In this document: positions 23,811-36,157 of the stretch, piece after piece
Layout of the letters: every line of letters starts with the position of its first letter
How positions within the stretch are numbered: the stretch's first letter is position 1
DNA from: Clarkia xantiana subsp. parviflora
Lineage: Eukaryota > Streptophyta > Magnoliopsida > Myrtales > Onagraceae
DNA: 64,000 bases
Assembly: GCA_036873135.1 (NCBI GenBank)
Contig: JAPTYO010000005.1
Coordinates: 4,442,166-4,506,165 of the forward strand
Reading direction: 5' to 3'
Made by a program: the position numbers and the translations under genes
Notes under the pieces: model-generated
Told to the model about the DNA's origin: nothing
Database searches by the model: none
The model's input: only the letters and a program-made list of their open reading frames with translations

Positions 23811-25463
23811 ATGACTCTTTGGACGGAAGATGGCGATTTGGTGTCCTCATCCTCCGACCTCCTCCCTTCCACCTTGTCCCAGCGCCTCCAAACCTTAACA
23901 GAAGAATCACAGCAGAGTTGGAACTACGCCATCTTCTGGCGGTGCTCCGGCGGCAACTACTCCGTCGACAGCGTGCCGCCGGTCTTCGTCTGGGAGGAGG
24001 GATACTACAAGAACGACGAGTCCAAATCCAAAGTCCTGACCGTCGCGGACGCCGCTAAGCAGGAGCACCGGAAGCGCATGCTCAGGTATCTCAATTCTCT
24101 CGCGGTAGTCGGAGCTGAGTCCACGTCGGACGTCGGGTATGAAGAAGTTGTGACGGACATGGATTGGTTCTACATTAGCTCAATGGCGCACAACTTCCTC
24201 AACGGCGGCGGTCTCCATGGTCAGGCATTGTTGAATTCCATCGCTATTTGGATCGACGGCCGTGAGAGCCTGGCACTTTCCGGCTGCGAGCGAGCGAGGC
24301 AGGCGCAGGAATTAGGGATTCAGACGATGGTGTGTATCCCGGCGATCAACGGTGTGGTTGAATTGGGCTCGACTAAGTTGAATTTAGAGAATCCTGAGTT
24401 AATCACCAAGGCTAGGGTTTTGTTCAACATGAATGCTGCTGCTACAGCTCACCATCAAGCTCAAATCAGCAATCTGAATTCACTTTTGCTCAACGATCCA
24501 TCCTCCTCTGCGCAGATTCATAATCATGTCCCCGTTCCTCCTCTTCCTCCCTCAGTAATTCAGACGACTGGTAATCGCAGCTCCACATCGAGATTTGACA
24601 ATCTGGATTCTTCCATAATAGCCGAAATCTCAAACTCATCTCAGCAGAGGAGCCGCCATTGGAACCCGATCCATCATCATCGTCCTCATCAGATCCAGAA
24701 CTTTGAAGAAAACATGATCACAGTGTTTGGATCTGATGGAAATCGATCTCTGTACAATATTGCTGAGGATGAAGGGAAGAAGACTTCACAAGGTAGCAAT
24801 AATGAGATAACAAAACCTAGCTACGATTCGGAGAATTCGGATATGGAGGAGGCTTCATGTCTGCTTATATCACCACCACCACCAGCAGCAACAACAACAG
24901 AAATGGTGGAACCAGAAGGTAAGAAGAAGAAGAAAAGAGGCAGAAAACCTGCAGACGGAAGAGACGAGCCACTGAATCACGTCGAAGCGGAGAGGCAGAG
25001 GAGGGAGAAGCTTAACCAGAGATTCTACGCCCTTCGATCCGTCGTCCCCAACGTGTCAAAGATGGACAAAGCGTCCCTCCTCGGAGACGCCATCTCGTAT
25101 ATAAAGGAGCTTAAATCAAGACTAGAAACTGCAGAATCGGAGAGAGACGAGTTGCAGAGGCAGTTGCAGGCGAAGAAGAAGCATCTGCAAGAAGAAGAAG
25201 AATTAATAGAGATAGAAGTGAGGATAATTGGTGAGGATGCAAAGATTAAGGTTAAGAGCAGTGATAAGAACCTGAGTGCAGCGAGATTGATACAAGTAAT
25301 AATGGAGATGAATCTGGAGGTTAAGGATGCCACCATCAAGGTCGATAACAATTTGATGATCCAGCACGCTACGGCCAAGCTCTCTACTATCTCCTCCTCC
25401 TACTACACCCAGGAACAGCTTCACGCAGCTTTATCATCCAAATTAAATTACAATAAATTATGA
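23811..25463 (+). CDS. bHLH-MYC transcription factor (MYC2/bHLH14 group)
   Basis: Intronless gene of 550 residues. The N-terminal bHLH-MYC_N domain covers about residues 20-200, with [12 protein letters not shown], an EEGYYK block and [13 protein letters not shown]; in this group it binds JAZ repressors and MED25. A Ser/Asn/His-rich linker follows. The basic stretch [16 protein letters not shown] leads into the bHLH at about 388-440. It contains the E-box-contacting H-E-R triad in [17 protein letters not shown], then [18 protein letters not shown]. An ACT-like C-terminus ([14 protein letters not shown]) completes the plan. This points to a jasmonate-related IIId/e bHLH, closest in style to MYC2 or bHLH14. 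Activator versus repressor status cannot be read off. The chosen ATG is the first in frame. Confidence 0.93.
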   Translation: MTLWTEDGDLVSSSSDLLPSTLSQRLQTLTEESQQSWNYAIFWRCSGGNYSVDSVPPVFVWEEGYYKNDESKSKVLTVADAAKQEHRKRMLRYLNSLAVVGAESTSDVGYEEVVTDMDWFYISSMAHNFLNGGGLHGQALLNSIAIWIDGRESLALSGCERARQAQELGIQTMVCIPAINGVVELGSTKLNLENPELITKARVLFNMNAAATAHHQAQISNLNSLLLNDPSSSAQIHNHVPVPPLPPSVIQTTGNRSSTSRFDNLDSSIIAEISNSSQQRSRHWNPIHHHRPHQIQNFEENMITVFGSDGNRSLYNIAEDEGKKTSQGSNNEITKPSYDSENSDMEEASCLLISPPPPAATTTEMVEPEGKKKKKRGRKPADGRDEPLNHVEAERQRREKLNQRFYALRSVVPNVSKMDKASLLGDAISYIKELKSRLETAESERDELQRQLQAKKKHLQEEEELIEIEVRIIGEDAKIKVKSSDKNLSAARLIQVIMEMNLEVKDATIKVDNNLMIQHATAKLSTISSSYYTQEQLHAALSSKLNYNKL

Positions 25464-26407
25464 ACTATTTTTTTTTTTGGTTCGTTTCTGGATATTATTA
25501 TGCGTCTCGCTTGTTTAAATATATCTTCTTCATGGACTTGATTATTTCTTGTTGGAACTTTCATTTTTCACCAATATATCTACGTGTTGGCCCGACAACT
25601 TTTAATGTATCAAGTACGAACTGACACGTGTTAATTGTTGATTAGTTGCCGGGCCAACACGTAAGCTCGGCCGTAGCCAATAATCTCTCTCCAATATATG
25701 GCGTGGAGCAGTGCAAATTAAAGCATGCAAAAGTTTCTTCAACATGAGTTTCACGTAATATTTTTGGGTCTCATATCATAGTTAAAGTAGAAAATGTTTT
25801 TATCTGCATATCATATAATATATATTCCATCAACATCACAACATTATATATAATAATATCTCCTATTGAGAATTTATTCTAGAAGACTTTAGTTAAGCAT
25901 GCATTTGTTTAATATCTAGTTATATTTTATATTTTGGGTAAATTATAAATAGTAAGTGCCCTAAAATTAAACCGCGAGCTGCAAATTGTACGTAGCTGCA
26001 GATGGATGGTATCCATTCTGAAACTATTTTTGAATCCATCCATCCTTTGACAACCAACCAACATTTTGTTGGGTTGGTTATACCAGAAACAGTTCTTTTT
26101 TGGAACCCAATTTTTTGAACCCTAACTACGTACTCATCTTTTCCACCTTATTAACATCTAATAAATAAATCCTCTTTTCCACCATGCATGCATGAATAAT
26201 TGAATATACTCCATTCAGCAACCAAATCCCCAGTTTCGTCGTCGATTCTTATTTGCCGACGAAATTAATCGTCGGTAAACAACTAAATCGCTGACGGAAA
26301 AAGGTTTCGTTGCCGGATTGATATTTCCTCGCCAAAAGAAAAACTAATTTTTGTTGGCGAGCTAGCTAGGGTTTCCAGTTGTGCATAATATATAATATTT
26401 CAGGACG
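25464..26407. other. Intergenic region 3' of the bHLH gene
   Basis: Contains the bHLH 3' UTR, a strong hairpin (25581-25663) and AT-rich DNA. A short stretch at 26235-26350 is rich in CCGACGAAAT-like and inverse words and may be a small repeat. No gene is visible. Confidence 0.5.
25581..25663. repeat. Inverted repeat (hairpin) 3' of the bHLH gene
   Basis: The left arm TACGTGTTGGCCCGACAACT (25581-25600) pairs with AGTTGCCGGGCCAACACGTA (25644-25663), with a small asymmetry in the middle. The spacer is 43 bp and contains a CACGTG core. It lies about 120 bp past the bHLH stop, so it could be in the transcript's 3' UTR or be a tiny MITE. Confidence 0.7.
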
Positions 26408-26743
26408 ATGGATATGGAAAAGGTTGGGAATAAACTATGTTGTGGTGGTGGATTGGAGAGGAATTGGTCGGGGGTTATGGCATGTTCATCATTAATAGCG
26501 TCTGCTCCGGCAACATCACCGGCGGATAATTACGAGGCGGCAGCAAAGAAGAAAAGGGGGGCAATGATGGTGGTTCCGCACGTGGTGAGGATTAAAGATG
26601 AGGAGATTACTAAGGGTCGTCACCGGAGATTTCACAGCACCGGATCGGAACCCAGGTTGATGAGGAGCTCCGGTGTCAGAAGGGACTGGAGCTTTCAAGA
26701 TTTACAGGCAGCTGCTGCCGCCGGTGCCGGAAAAAATCCATAA
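26408..26743 (+). CDS. Small basic protein of unknown function
   Basis: A 111-residue single-exon reading frame starting MDMEKVGNKLCCGGG. It is basic, Ala- and Ser-rich, has no membrane segment or signal peptide, and carries a compact block RRFHSTGSEPRLMRSSG followed by VRRDWSFQDL that looks like a conserved motif. An Ala/Gly tail ends the protein. I do not recognise a characterised family. Codon use and the motif make it look like a real plant gene. It lies 0.9 kb downstream of the bHLH gene on the same strand, with no sign of cotranscription. Confidence 0.6.
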   Translation: MDMEKVGNKLCCGGGLERNWSGVMACSSLIASAPATSPADNYEAAAKKKRGAMMVVPHVVRIKDEEITKGRHRRFHSTGSEPRLMRSSGVRRDWSFQDLQAAAAAGAGKNP

Positions 26744-27430
26744 ATTAAATTAAACCCACGCTTAATTAATTAGCTCGATGATGAGTTTGACGTACACGTG
26801 TCATCTTCTTAATTAGATTTTATATTCATGCAATGCATGCAGCATGTAATTTTTTGCATTTACGTACTTTCTTAAACCATCTCCACTCAATTCAAGCTAA
26901 TTGTATATTTGATTGAGATACAATTATAATTATTATGTTTGTATCATCACACTTATTCATTGTGCATGTTTCATCATATATATTATATATTGTTAAAAAT
27001 AATTATTATATTTTGGGAAATTAGTTCGAATTCAACCAGCTGACTAGGATTAATTAATTAGATGATCAAATAATAGGACTTTGAAACATAATATACTAAT
27101 AATTACTACAAGTTTTAACTAACAACTAATATTAGCAAATTTAAAGTGAATCTTATTATAGAAGTATTGGGAACTTATTAGTTTATCTTCTGCAAACTAC
27201 ACGATGACGTATATTTGTATTCTTTACAAATTCAGTTAGTTACATTATGTTCGTTGCTTCACTAAGTGGTCTTATATTGAATGAATTTGATAGTTTGGAA
27301 GATCCCTTCTCTCATTCAAATGAGTTTCTTCATCGATTATCACATATTTGTACACTTATAATTAACCCTATAAATAAACTATAACTAAGATACAACGATA
27401 TGAATAACTAAACGATAAATATAACATGAT
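26744..27430. other. Intergenic DNA before the tRNA gene
   Basis: AT-rich sequence holding the presumed 3' UTR of the small basic protein gene and the upstream flank of the tRNA. No other feature was recognised. Confidence 0.5.
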
Positions 27431-27518
27431 GGGGTGGTGGCGCAGTTGGCTAGCGCGTAGGTCTCATAGCTAAATCTGAGTAATCCTGAGGTCGAGAGTT
27501 CGAGCCTCTCTCACCCCA
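27431..27518 (+). tRNA. Elongator tRNA-Met (CAT) with intron
   Basis: The acceptor stem GGGGTGG pairs with TCACCCC (27511-27517), with discriminator A at 27518. The D arm GCGCAGTTGGCTAGCGC and the T arm GAGAGTTCGAGCCTCTC are canonical and carry the A and B boxes. The anticodon CAT is at 27465-27467. A 14-nt intron (27469-27482) interrupts the anticodon loop one base 3' of the anticodon, the standard position. Plant elongator tRNA-Met genes normally carry such an intron. The acceptor stem and T loop are not those of the initiator. Confidence 0.96.
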
Positions 27519-28079
27519 ATCAATGTTTGGATCAATCCTTTTTTTTTTGGATTGGATATTGCTCACTTTACAATTATGCTTCACAAATAAATATGGATCA
27601 GTAAGTAGTTCTTTTTTGGGCCACATATGGATATCATCAGTAGTTGAGTCCACTTCATTTATTTTCAATAATCAATCAGATTGGGGCATTGGGCTTCACA
27701 AATAATAAATATGGATTGGGCTTCTTGACAACTGGTAAAAGAGAGCATGCCATAGACAACAACCCAATAACTCAAATGCATCTCAACAATCATGGAAACC
27801 CCTTAAGACATATATCAGTAGCATCATCATCATCATCATGTTAGTAAGTAATCTGAGGAGACACAACAAACAGCAACATAACTAACTCCCATAAATAAAT
27901 AGCAACCCAGATTACAGTGACTGGCTTCATTTCAGCATTGCCTATGCCCACTACAACCTACCCAACCAACCCACAGTAATAAAGATTTGATTTAAGGTCT
28001 AATCTCAAACCGCCCCCCGCGAAAGACTTGTATTCCCAACCCATCAAAGGCAGAATTGAGTTTCTCTTATTTTCTTTGC
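27519..28079. other. Intergenic DNA between tRNA-Met and AHL genes
   Basis: Apart from the Pol III terminator, this contains only AT-rich sequence, a short (ATC)n run near 27823-27840, and the probable 3' UTR of the AHL gene. Confidence 0.5.
27539..27548 (+). terminator. RNA polymerase III terminator
   Basis: A run of ten T begins 20 bp after the tRNA discriminator base, the usual Pol III stop signal. Confidence 0.75.
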
Positions 28080-30673
28080 TTACCGATGAGCTTGACTTGC
28101 CCATATATGATGGGGGTGGTGATTGAACATCTGCTGCTGCTGCTGTTGGTTCTGCTGCATGTTAGGGTGCATGGCTTGGCTCACATTGTTGTAATAAACT
28201 CCTGCTCCACCTGAAGAAGGGTGGTTGTTGTTGTTGTTGTTGATGGGGCTGCTGCCATCTCCTTCATCAGATGACTCGCTCGATCCTCCTTCCTCTTGAG
28301 AGGGTGGGTTTCCAAGCATTTGTTGGTTCCCACCACCGAAGCTTACTCCCTGTGGCGATGGTACCACATCCCCCTCTGACTTCACACTGTTTGTGCTTGA
28401 TTTCTTCCCTCCTTCCATAATAAAACTACCAACAATCACCTGTGTATGACCAAATATGTTACATTAACAACAAATATGATACTGGGGTTGCCATTGATTG
28501 CTGTTTTACAAGATAATTGTGTTGTATACTGTTAGAATCTACATTGGGCCGAGTCAAGCCCAACGGGCCAGCAGAGAGCAGTCAATATGCAAGTGAGGTT
28601 TCATCTATAACCAATTGGTAATAGGAGGAGGTGGCCTACTTGCTTATATACTACTCGACTATACATATATCAACCGGTGTGGTACTCCAGACTCACGGTG
28701 GAGTGTTTATTTCAACATATACCTGTACTGGTGTGGCAGCTATGAGCATTCCAGCCACTCCACCACCGAGCACACGACCATCTGATCCAGCCAGTGATAC
28801 ACTCAGCCCACTATTTCTGTTCTGGTTGTCACTGCTATCACTTTCCACATACACAAACGACCCCGACAGAGATATTATTTCATACCGACCCTGAAATTTG
28901 TGAAAACACCCAAAGTTTTAATTGATGATGATATCTCAAACTGACTAGGTAAGGTTGTGGAGGAGATCAATCACCTCATATGACACAGCAGCACCAGATA
29001 ATGCAGGTTGCTTGAGACTAACATTGCATACTGCACCATTCGCGGAGAGAATGCAAACTGTTCGTGGCCCCTGCTGTGAGAAAGCCGCAATTTTTGAAGC
29101 TATATCCTGAAAACATCAACATTGATGACAGGTTAACAATAACTCAACTGCTTGTTCAAACACAAGGGAGCATAATCTGCAGGTTTGATTGGTTCTCGAA
29201 GGTTATCCACTTTCTCTTTAGCTGCAGAATTTTACCAACTGCAAACAAAATGGTACTAACTAATATATTTTTCCTAGGCTCATGAAAAGATTTTCTACTT
29301 CTTCCGCTGATTTTATCAAAAGTACACTCTCTACAATCGGAGCAATATTCAGGTGAATCTGCAACATCTATGTTTAGACTTGCAGATAGAAAGCATATAT
29401 TTCTGTTATGCAACTAATTGAGCAACATGCATTTCTTGTGTGTATATATATATATATATATATTCTGAGTGTTAAAAGCACTAGTAATATCAAAGCTCCG
29501 ATTTGCAACAAAGCAATGTAGACTGCATTGACACCCATTTCTTCCATGCCAACTGAAAGGAATCACAGCTAACATCGTGGAAACGAAACTTCAAAACCTA
29601 AATTTGGTTGTATGTATGTGGGACATAAAGCTTACTTCTACGGAAGAACCGAAGAAAACAGAAAAACAACAGATTTCTGCATGGATCTTAAAAGCATTGT
29701 ATTTGGCCTCACAATGAGGAAACTGAAACCATGTCTCATTAATCATTACTTGCCTAAACTGCAACAGCAATATCAAGAGTGCCAACTAAGGCATGATCAA
29801 TTTTTACAAATACAAAAAACACGTATACACCATATGCAGATTAACTTTCCTGCTAAAGAGGAAGCCGTGAAGAAAAAGCCTAAACTATCCTGCCTTTAAA
29901 TGCCATTAGTAGATCAGATTCTTTCAAGCAAATCACATTAAAGTGAATGCTCAAGGAACCCAGTGAATCTCCTTAAAATTCTGTCCTCATAAGCCCATAA
30001 TGAAATTGAAATGTTTCAGATTTAGCACCAAATTTCACATTGTGAACTTATATAAACCAGCAACTTTGAAAAAACAAAGACAGACGGATCAATTCATCAT
30101 ACCTCGCCACTTTTCACTAGAATCACATGCGGAGTGAAGCCAACACCTCCAGAACCTGCAGAGACCTCAAAAAGTTTCAAACTTTGGGACACATGGATGA
30201 AGCTGTAAGGAAGAAAAATATATACCTAATGCATCTAATTGCTTCTTTCCAGATCCCGGTGGCCTTCCGCGGTGCTTCTTACTCTGAGGCTCTGAAGGGG
30301 GTGAGCTTGTGCCGACGACATGACCGGCGGAGGAAGACGGCGTTGAAGCTGGTCCGAGCCCAAGAGCAATGTTGCCTTCTGGTGCGTATTTCCTCGGCCT
30401 ACCGCGCTTCTTCTTGGCCGGCTCGATCGAGAACCCAGAGGGAGAGGATCCGTCGTAAAGGCCAGTGGCAGCAGCTCCCATGGATTCAATCGGCTCCGAC
30501 GAGGGCGGCGGGGCGACAACGGAGTTGAAATCGAACCTGGGTTGCATCATGGAGGCGGATGAGTTAGGGTTCATCAGGTGATGAGACGCAGGGTTTGTGG
30601 GGTAGGGTGTGTGACCCATCATCATGCCGGTGAGCGGCCGATGTGGTTGTTGCGCGTTATCTCTTGAGTCCAT
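28080..30673 (-). CDS. AT-hook motif nuclear-localised (AHL) protein, type II
   Basis: Five exons on the minus strand (30673-30226, 30155-30103, 29106-28975, 28890-28723, 28439-28080) encode 386 residues. Two AT-hooks are visible: KKKRGRPRKY around residues 88-96 and KKHRGRPPG around 132-140. The PPC/DUF296 domain covers about 155-275, with GFTPHVILVKSGEDI, GPRTVCILSANGAV and GGVAGMLIAATPVQVIVGSF. Two hooks plus this domain and the multi-exon structure define the AHL1-like type II group. These are chromatin-binding regulators that work as homo- and hetero-oligomers. The C-terminus is acidic, then rich in Asn, Gln and His. The start ATG gives MDSRDNAQQP. A solo LTR abuts the donor of intron 4. 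Confidence 0.93.
28530..28717 (+). mobile_element. Short solo LTR abutting an AHL splice donor
   Basis: A 188-bp block starts TGTTAGAATCTACATTGGGC and ends TTTATTTCAACA (TGTT...AACA termini). It is flanked by TATAC on both sides (28525-28529 and 28718-28722). These are LTR ends with a 5-bp duplication, without any internal retroelement sequence. The right-hand duplication contains the GT of the AHL intron 4 donor on the minus strand. Orientation is judged from a TATA-like CTTATATACT. Confidence 0.8.
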
Positions 30674-32863
30674 CTCGGAGCCTGAATTCTGCTTCAAAAA
30701 GAGAACTTTCTGTCCCTATGGTGCAAAGAATGGAGAATGCTGCTCCTCCAATTCTTGAAAGCTGGAACCACTACTTGAAGACAAAAGTAAAATCACGCAA
30801 AGAGAGATAAAGAAGATCCCGAAGCCTAAGCTAGGGTTTAACTTCTTTCTTTGAGAGGGGGAGAGAGAGAGAGAGAGAGGAGGTTTTAGTTTTATCAGGA
30901 TTGATTTGATTAGTTTCAAATGAAATTACTAATATCTGATCTATATAATTGGAGGTTATTATGTTAGTCTGACTGCAATTTGGAAAGAAATTATATGAGC
31001 TAGATCATAATAATATATATATAACAAAAAAAGGCAATCACTTCATCAAAAAATTTATCATGTGTAATATTTTCCAAATTTGTTTAGATATAGACCATAT
31101 ATAGATGGATATATAGATTATAATTAATAACTAGTAGAGAGCGCCAAATATGGCACTTTGTCAAAGCTGTGGTTTGTAACAACAGCTGTTTTGCACTTGA
31201 ATTGGGAGTAGTTGTGTATTGTTGGGCAAATGCATTGCATTGATTGGTCAAAATGTACAACATATAAGGAGGAGACAAGTAGAGTGGTTTTTATTGTTGG
31301 GCCGGCCTAGGGATTATGTCTTTTTCCAAAACCCAATTAGGTCAAACAAAAGCGCTTGAAATTTTTCTTTATATATAATTAGTGTATATTATTATTACTT
31401 TATCTCTAGAAAAGGGACACTTTACAAGAAACTTGAATTTGATATAAACTTGCAATTACTAAATTTGAGTTGCCCAAGAGTTTTGAGTTTAGGGATTCTA
31501 ATTGATCATATTGAATACATATCCATTATATACATTATCTTACGATATCACATTACTCTCTTTACTAAATATATGTAATAGTGGGAATGGCAAAGTGATT
31601 CAAATGAGTAAATGCATAGCTTGTAATATGGTTTAATGTTTGATCATTAATTAGAAGTTTTATGTGCGAACTATAATAGTAGAAAAATTAACTTTATAAG
31701 TTAGTTTACCTTTACGAATTAACTTGCTACGAGTGTAAATTTTATTCTAAGTGTACAACCCTTTTGTTGGTCGATGGGTCCATTAGGACACCTCACATGA
31801 AAATAAAGGACAAAGTGACATAACTGTGAGTTAAGGTAACTCAGACTCAGTCATTTGATGGATTATAAATGTTGAAGTATAAATACTAAGCAACGCATTT
31901 ACCTAGTTTCAAGATAATTAGTTAAGTGTTTACTATAAACTTTCACATAGTATCAAAGTGCGCATGATCGAAGGCCAAGTTTGACAAACGTGATACGTAG
32001 TCTTTATTGAAAAGTTTATGAGAAATATGCCGAATTTTAAACATTTGTATGGATTGATCAATCTAGCTCTAAGAGCATACATGATGAGTTTTACATAATT
32101 TGTATTTCTTAAAATTGACACATATGATGTTTATGCACACTTTTAAGTAATACTTAAAATTAAATTTGTTTAAATAATACATACTCTTCAATGCTTTGAC
32201 CTAACTCTATTCCTTAAACATATTTTATTGTTCAACCCTTCAACAACCGCCAATAAGCTATTATCATTAATTATCTAATTATTTCATTGTGCATTAAAAA
32301 ATAGGGTATGTAATGATGTGGTAACATAGTGCATTTTTTTAGTTTAAATAATGCACTATGAAAAGAAAAATGATAATAAATCTCACTTTTAAGGAATAAT
32401 ATGTAAAATTAATGTAACAACATTTTTCATACATTACAGAAAAAAATGATAGACATACATTTAAGAAATTATGATATTATTAATGCTAAAATGATAGACA
32501 TACATTTAGTGGAGTAGTTTACTTGCTACACAAAGATTATGGTGCATTTTGAAACATGTTAAAAGTATTGGGGTAAAATTAGCCTCATTCATGAGGACCT
32601 AACTTCTAGATGATCGTCATTATTATTTAGAATATAAATAATAAAAAACTAAAAGGTAATTGAGTGATGATCGAACAAAAACCCTCCAGCAAGATTGTTT
32701 GTTTGTGCTCATATCACATCATCATCTTCACCAAACAAAGGATCTCGTCAGAATTCTCTGCATATTCTCCCACAATTCAATCAATTCAAAGTAATCGCGC
32801 TCTGTTGGACCTACCGCCCAACAACCACAGCCACATCTCCTATGTTTTGATACGGATTGGGAG
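30674..32863. other. Divergent intergenic region between AHL and the 155-aa protein gene
   Basis: Contains the AHL 5' UTR and promoter, with a short (GA)n run near 30857-30879, then AT-rich sequence. Around 32430-32515 a short string built on AATGATAGACATACATTTA occurs twice. A weak degenerate LTR/PBS-like stretch near 31930-31960 was not accepted. No gene is supported. Confidence 0.45.
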
Positions 32864-35366
32864 ATGGGTTTCTTCAGGAAGATAGCGGGATTGTTTGGTC
32901 TCAGCAGTCACGAGGTCAACAAGGACAGCGAAGAAGTTGAAGAAGAAAACGGTAATCCACACAGCGATGACAGTGCCTACCAGCAATCTGGCTTACCTAG
33001 AAAAGGCTTTAGCGTCCCCGTCCAAGTTGCTGTAGATCGGCCTAACTTTGGCCCGGTTATCGTCTCATGTGGCACCGGCGATGGCGGCGTCCAGGTTTGT
33101 CTTCCGTTAAAATTTCGTAATTTGTTTCCATACTTGTTTTTTTGTTTAATTAGATGCATTGGTGCTGTTTCAGCTTTGGTCATGTGACATTTGAACTTGC
33201 CAACTAAATCTAATAGCTTAGTATTTGAAGATTCGGCGTGGATTAGGAAATCTGAAGTTGATCTGGCTTATTAGTGGCTTGAATCTAGTAGGAATGCTTG
33301 ATTTGCTGCTGATGAATGAATGTCAACTTTCTTCATTTGGTACAGTTTCTTATAGTAGTGATTTAGTATAATGCATGTGATTTATTAATGAGAAGTGGAT
33401 TCGGCAGAGTTCAAGGAGTATATTCAATAGGGGAAAGAAAGAGTTATGAGTCTGATACTTTTGACAAAAATCTCTAATCTAGACTATCATGGTTTTGATA
33501 TTAAATTTGGAGAATCTTTCCCTAATTCATAGTTGTTAGAAAGACACTGTGAGTCCATTTTTTACATCAATCTTGATTCTAGACTGTCATGGCTTGATGT
33601 TCAAGTTAGCACCAATGTACTGGTAATCCCGAGTTGTAGGGTATGCAAGATAGCTTTTAGAACCTAATGGCAAGAAAGATGGAAAACTGTGACCCTTGAA
33701 GTACAATGTGAAGGAAGCATGATAAAACCAGTTGTTGTTTTAGGGTTCGTGGGGACGCAGGGATATCTTGGGCATTAGCAAATCCACCTGAGATTTAGCT
33801 TCTATATATGTTCCTTGCTATGATAGATACATCAGTACTGGAGGATTCATCTAGTAATGAAGAAGCTAAGGCTTGCACTTAGTATAAGTCTTCAAAGCTG
33901 AAATTATAAATCCCTGATTATAGAGATCTGCATTAACCTTTTGAGTTTGTTCCCTCTGCATAGCCACAAGCGTTCACTTGGAATATATCTTAGATATCTA
34001 CTTATCTTCAAGGTATAATATCTGTGCTTATTTTTTTGATATATCAACAAGGTGACACTGTGAACGATGAGATGTGAAAATGGTTGGGGGAGTGGTTTTA
34101 TGCGGTGAATCTTTAACTAAACAATTAGAGTGAACTAAATGGTAAATGGCAGTGAATGGTGATCAGCTGGTTTGTGAGAACAGCATCTTTAATGGAAGAA
34201 TTACATTAGGGTCTGGTCCTGATTAGAAGTATTTGAGGGGTTCTTTGGGAAGTAGATTGGACAAGGTTTCAGGACTATACAATTACTATTTATTGGTTTA
34301 GAACAATGGAGCAAGGTGATCAGTTTTATCTGGGGAATTTCTTTCTAAAGTTCGGATTTGGATAACCTTACCACTCCTAAGAAATTGCCCTTTTTTTATT
34401 GGCATCACGAAGAACAACAGATGCAACATGCGTTAAGTTGGTTGTATGTTTGTGCTGATTAGGATGTAAAGGCAAAAAAATATTCATTTTCCTAAATAGA
34501 TGACAAATGGCTGTCTAATCTATAGCTGGTTATATGTCGAAATTATTGAATTGAACAAGTTAAGTCCACTGCTCATTATCAGGGTTGTTCACTTGTTTGT
34601 TAGGAACAGTGGGAAGTGGGAACACAGTTAGGTCACTGATGAAGGAACATCTGTTTCTTCTGTTTTCATGCTTGATAATCCTTTTTGGAGTAAAATTGAC
34701 TAACAAGCATTGAGGCTGAGAAACTAGTTTGCATACATAATCTCCTATTACTGCATATCAAATTATAATTCAGTTTGTTGATTACATTTGTTAACAGAAG
34801 GTCATTACTCAGATTTTGACTTCTAAATTATACTAGTCTTCTACACTTATTTACATAGTTTGTCATCTCATCAAGATATCGCAAATTGATAGTTCTTGAC
34901 TACAATAAAAAGTATTTTTCAGTTGCCAACTACCCTGGAAGTGAACCCTTTTGTTTCTTGATAAAATGAGCAATTGTAACGACAAGAACTAGCAAACTGT
35001 TCATGATAAGCATGGAGATTGTCGCCATGTTTGTTTCTGTTGTTGCCTGTGTGTAGCATATAGACATGTTTTGGATCCAATTAATTATTTGTGATGATGA
35101 AATTGCACGTTTTTATTGGATGGATACAGGGGCTTCGATGGTGTGCAAAACGTCTCAGGATCGACGAAGAAGGAGATGTTGCCCACGAGTTTCTGAACGA
35201 GGTTTCTCCTGAAACATCATCAGAGGAGCACAGGAAGCAGCAGTTGGGACCAAAGTTTCAGGTTCATTACAGTACAAAGCCTGCTACAGTGAAGGATCAA
35301 GTTGTGGGCAACCATGGCAGGATCCAGCATTGCATTGAACACCAAGGTAGACTAACATGGGTGTGA
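32864..35366 (+). CDS. Conserved plant protein of unknown function (155 aa)
   Basis: Two exons (32864-33094 and 35130-35366) with a 2.0-kb intron encode 155 residues. The protein starts MGFFRKIAGLFGLS, has an acidic linker, then a conserved-looking core: RKGFSVPVQVAVDRPNFGP, a Gly/Cys patch SCGTGDGG, GLRWCAKRLRIDEEGDVAHE, and a C-terminus ending HQGRLTWV. I recall similar uncharacterised proteins in many plants but no known function. The Met-Gly N-terminus could be a myristoylation site, but the following residues are not a strong match. No membrane segment or catalytic motif is seen. Confidence 0.78.
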
Positions 35367-35975
35367 GCCCTTTCTTTGGTTGGTTTAGATCGAGAATTGT
35401 TCATCTTATTCACGGTGTGGTGTACGTGATTGATTCGAGGCATCAAAGGTCGATGACCCTCTCTTTGGCTCTCTAGATGCTTGCTTGTTTCAGGATTATA
35501 TTATAGTTGAGGGGGCTGATGATTCTAGTTGAAAATTGTATTGGTTCTTCATACTCTGAGAAGCTACCTAGCTTTGTAAACCATTACAATGTTGAATGAC
35601 CTACTCCACACTGATTATGATTTCTTGATTGATTGCTGCCATCTTGGTTGGAGTTGAACCTTAATCTTGAGCTTGTTAATTAATGATGATTCTGTTCTAT
35701 TTTCGCGTAAAGGACAGTGATTTTTCTTCTTTCATTCCTCAAAACCCCAACTCCGTATCATCTTCTTGAATATGCATTATTTTTGGAACTAGTCTTTGTG
35801 AACATGAAAATATTGCAACTATAATACTAATTCATGTATTTTTTTCAACTGTATGTAAGTAAAATTCTCTTTATATAATAGATACCATGTAAAATATTTA
35901 TAAGTTATTAATAAATACAATTGATTCCAACTCCACTACGTAATTTTCTGACCAAACAAAATAATTTCTTACGGA

Positions 35976-36157
35976 TTGAGGTTTTCTCCGTCAGAATTAG
36001 TGAACAACCAGTATATGCACTTGTTACGTCAACGTAACACACATGCGGCAACAATTTTCGGATTCTCTTGCTTATGTTTGAGGTTTTCTCCGATCAGAAT
36101 TAGTGAACAACCAGCACATGCACTTGCTACGTCAACGTAGCACATACGCAACAACAA
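35976..36157. repeat. Tandem duplication, period 102 bp
   Basis: Two direct copies start TTGAGGTTTTCTCCG at 35976 and 36078. Both include AGAATTAGTGAACAACCAG, ATGCACTTG and ACGTCAACGTA. They differ by small indels and substitutions. Each unit holds the near-palindrome TACGTCAACGTA. Confidence 0.85.

Noticed and set aside
31740..31990. Possible decayed LTR end plus primer site (CACATAGTATCAAAGTGC)
   Set aside because: Only a loose match to the initiator-tRNA primer site, no paired LTR and no target duplication found.
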